The notes beneath the pieces were generated by a model. The model had not been told where the DNA came from. It saw nothing but the letters and a program-made list of their open reading frames with translations, and did no database searches. From Kiritimatiellia bacterium (lineage in GTDB: Bacteria > Verrucomicrobiota > Kiritimatiellia > UBA8416 > SLMC01): a stretch of DNA of 6,022 bases. The position numbers were made by a program, and so were the translations under genes. Below are positions 4,871-6,022 of this stretch, piece by piece (position 1 is the first letter of the stretch; each line of letters opens with the position of its first letter). The stretch spans positions 1-6,022 of the forward strand of contig SLMC01000404.1 in NCBI GenBank assembly GCA_007133745.1, read 5' to 3'.

Positions 4871-6022
4871 ATGGCTCTCCTGACATTGAAAGACGCGTGT
4901 ATCAGTCTGGGCGGCGAGCTGCTGCTTGACGGCGTGTCGCTGACCATCGGGAAAGGCGACCGAGCCTGCCTGGTAGGGCGCAACGGCTGCGGCAAGTCGA
5001 CTTTGCTCAAACTGCTGGCCGGCGATATTGACGCCCGGCAGGGCGAAATTTTGCGGGCGCCCGGCTTGCGAACGGCCTATCTGCCCCAGGACGTTCCTCA
5101 AGGCCTGTCCGGCAGCGTGCGCCATTTGGTCGAAAGCGGCGACCCGCGGCACGGCGATACCGACCATTGGGAGCATGAACAGGCGGCGCAACAGGTGATC
5201 TCCCGGCTGAACCTGAATCCAGACGTGGCCTTCGAAACCCTGTCGGGCGGCATGAAACGCAGGGTGCTGCTTGCCCGCACCCTCGTATGCGAACCCGACA
5301 TTCTTCTTTTGGACGAACCCACCAACCATTTGGATATGGCCGCGATCGAATGGCTGGAAGGGTTTCTGATCAGGCAAAACCAAACCACGCTTTTCGTCAC
5401 GCACGACCGCGTTTTTTTGCGGCGCCTGGCCACGCGCATTTTCAATCTGGATCGAGGACTGCTCAGCGGATGGGATTGCGACTACGACACTTTCCTGCAA
5501 CGCCAACAGCAGCGGCTCGACGACGAAACCGTGCAGTGGGATAAAAAAAGCAAACTCTTGAGCAAGGAAGAATCCTGGATCCGCCAGGGCATCAAGGCCC
5601 GTCGCACCCGGGACGAAGGCCGAGTGCGCGCGCTCGAGGCGCTGCGCGAAGAGTTCAGGCGTCGCCGTCTTGAAGCCGGATCGAGTCGCGTCAAGCTGAT
5701 GGCGGCCGAAGCGTCCGGAGCCCTCGTGATCAAAGCCGAAAAAGCCTCATTCGCCTATGCGAGCGACCCGCCGATCATTCGCGACCTCGATATCAGAATC
5801 ATGCGCGGGGAGCGAATCGGCATTGTCGGCCCCAACGGCTCGGGCAAAACCACGCTGCTCAAGCTGCTGATCGGCGACCTGCAGCCCCGAAGCGGAACCG
5901 TCACGCAAGGCACGCGATTGGACGTAGCCTATTTCGATCAGTTGCGCGATACGCTGAACGACGAAAAGTCGCTTGTGCACAATCTGGCCGGCGACGGCGA
6001 TTTCGTCGAGGTCGGCGGCCAA
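4871..6022 (+). CDS. uup: ABC-F family ATPase, Uup type (3'-truncated by window end)
   Basis: The ATG at 4871 opens a frame that stays open to the window end: 384 codons, all in one frame. It is a soluble tandem ATPase. Domain 1: Walker A GRNGCGKST (36-44), signature LSGGM (124-128), Walker B ILLLDEPTNHLD (144-155, Glu149), switch His178 in THDR. The linker contains WIRQGIKARRTRDEGRVRAL (236-255), a near-diagnostic Uup string. Domain 2: Walker A GPNGSGKTT (320-328), then VAYFDQ and NLAGDGDFVEVGG, again Uup-like. The second signature, Walker B and the C-terminal DNA-binding coiled coil lie beyond the edge. ABC-F proteins act on ribosomes; E. coli Uup also binds branched DNA and affects precise transposon excision (family knowledge). 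Between Walker A and the signature of domain 1 the protein is some 30-40 residues shorter than E. coli Uup as I recall it. The ATG aligns with known Uup N-termini, although no good Shine-Dalgarno is visible; GTG at 4865 is a less likely start. The gene is divergent from the exporter cluster. Confidence 0.95.
   Translation, partial: MALLTLKDACISLGGELLLDGVSLTIGKGDRACLVGRNGCGKSTLLKLLAGDIDARQGEILRAPGLRTAYLPQDVPQGLSGSVRHLVESGDPRHGDTDHWEHEQAAQQVISRLNLNPDVAFETLSGGMKRRVLLARTLVCEPDILLLDEPTNHLDMAAIEWLEGFLIRQNQTTLFVTHDRVFLRRLATRIFNLDRGLLSGWDCDYDTFLQRQQQRLDDETVQWDKKSKLLSKEESWIRQGIKARRTRDEGRVRALEALREEFRRRRLEAGSSRVKLMAAEASGALVIKAEKASFAYASDPPIIRDLDIRIMRGERIGIVGPNGSGKTTLLKLLIGDLQPRSGTVTQGTRLDVAYFDQLRDTLNDEKSLVHNLAGDGDFVEVGGQ

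Noticed and set aside
4853..5506. Minus-strand 217-codon open frame opposite uup
   Set aside because: It is antisense to a frame with both Walker motifs, the LSGGM signature and the Uup linker; it is a shadow ORF.

Overview
The window is GC-rich bacterial chromosomal DNA. It probably comes from an uncultured or environmental Gram-negative organism, because it encodes a Wzm/Wzt-type polysaccharide ABC exporter whose ATPase carries a C-terminal carbohydrate-binding domain. The gaps between genes hold short-period repeats (8-bp CTCCGTG units, 9-bp ATTAGCG units, 7-bp GGTCAGA-like units). Repeats of this style are, from memory, common in PVC-group and candidate-phylum genomes; that taxonomic hint is inference only.

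Layout. (1) The left edge holds the C-terminal part of a plus-strand sugar-phosphate isomerase/epimerase-like TIM barrel. (2) A short gap holds at most one tiny doubtful ORF. (3) A minus-strand block runs from about 4450 down to 556: an ABC-2 permease (Wzm-like), a repeat-filled gap, an ABC ATPase with a Wzt C-terminal domain, nadC (quinolinate phosphoribosyltransferase) and coaX (type III pantothenate kinase). ATPase/nadC and nadC/coaX each overlap by 4 bases (ATGA), so the last three genes look like one translationally coupled unit. (4) A 420-bp divergent intergenic region contains a 17-bp perfect inverted repeat built of opposed heptad arrays. (5) A plus-strand ABC-F ATPase of the Uup type begins at 4871 and runs off the right edge.

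How the genes work together. The permease and Wzt-like ATPase would form one exporter moving a lipid-linked glycan across the inner membrane. No glycosyltransferases are visible, so the glycan is unknown. NadC (NAD) and CoaX (coenzyme A) are cofactor-biosynthesis enzymes often found next to each other. Their overlap with the exporter ATPase is a co-expression arrangement, not evidence of a shared pathway. Uup is a ribosome/DNA-associated housekeeping ATPase on the other strand. I see no convincing new defence or mobile system. The noteworthy points are the repeat-filled gaps, the exporter/cofactor gene coupling, start-codon corrections and a shortened first half of Uup.
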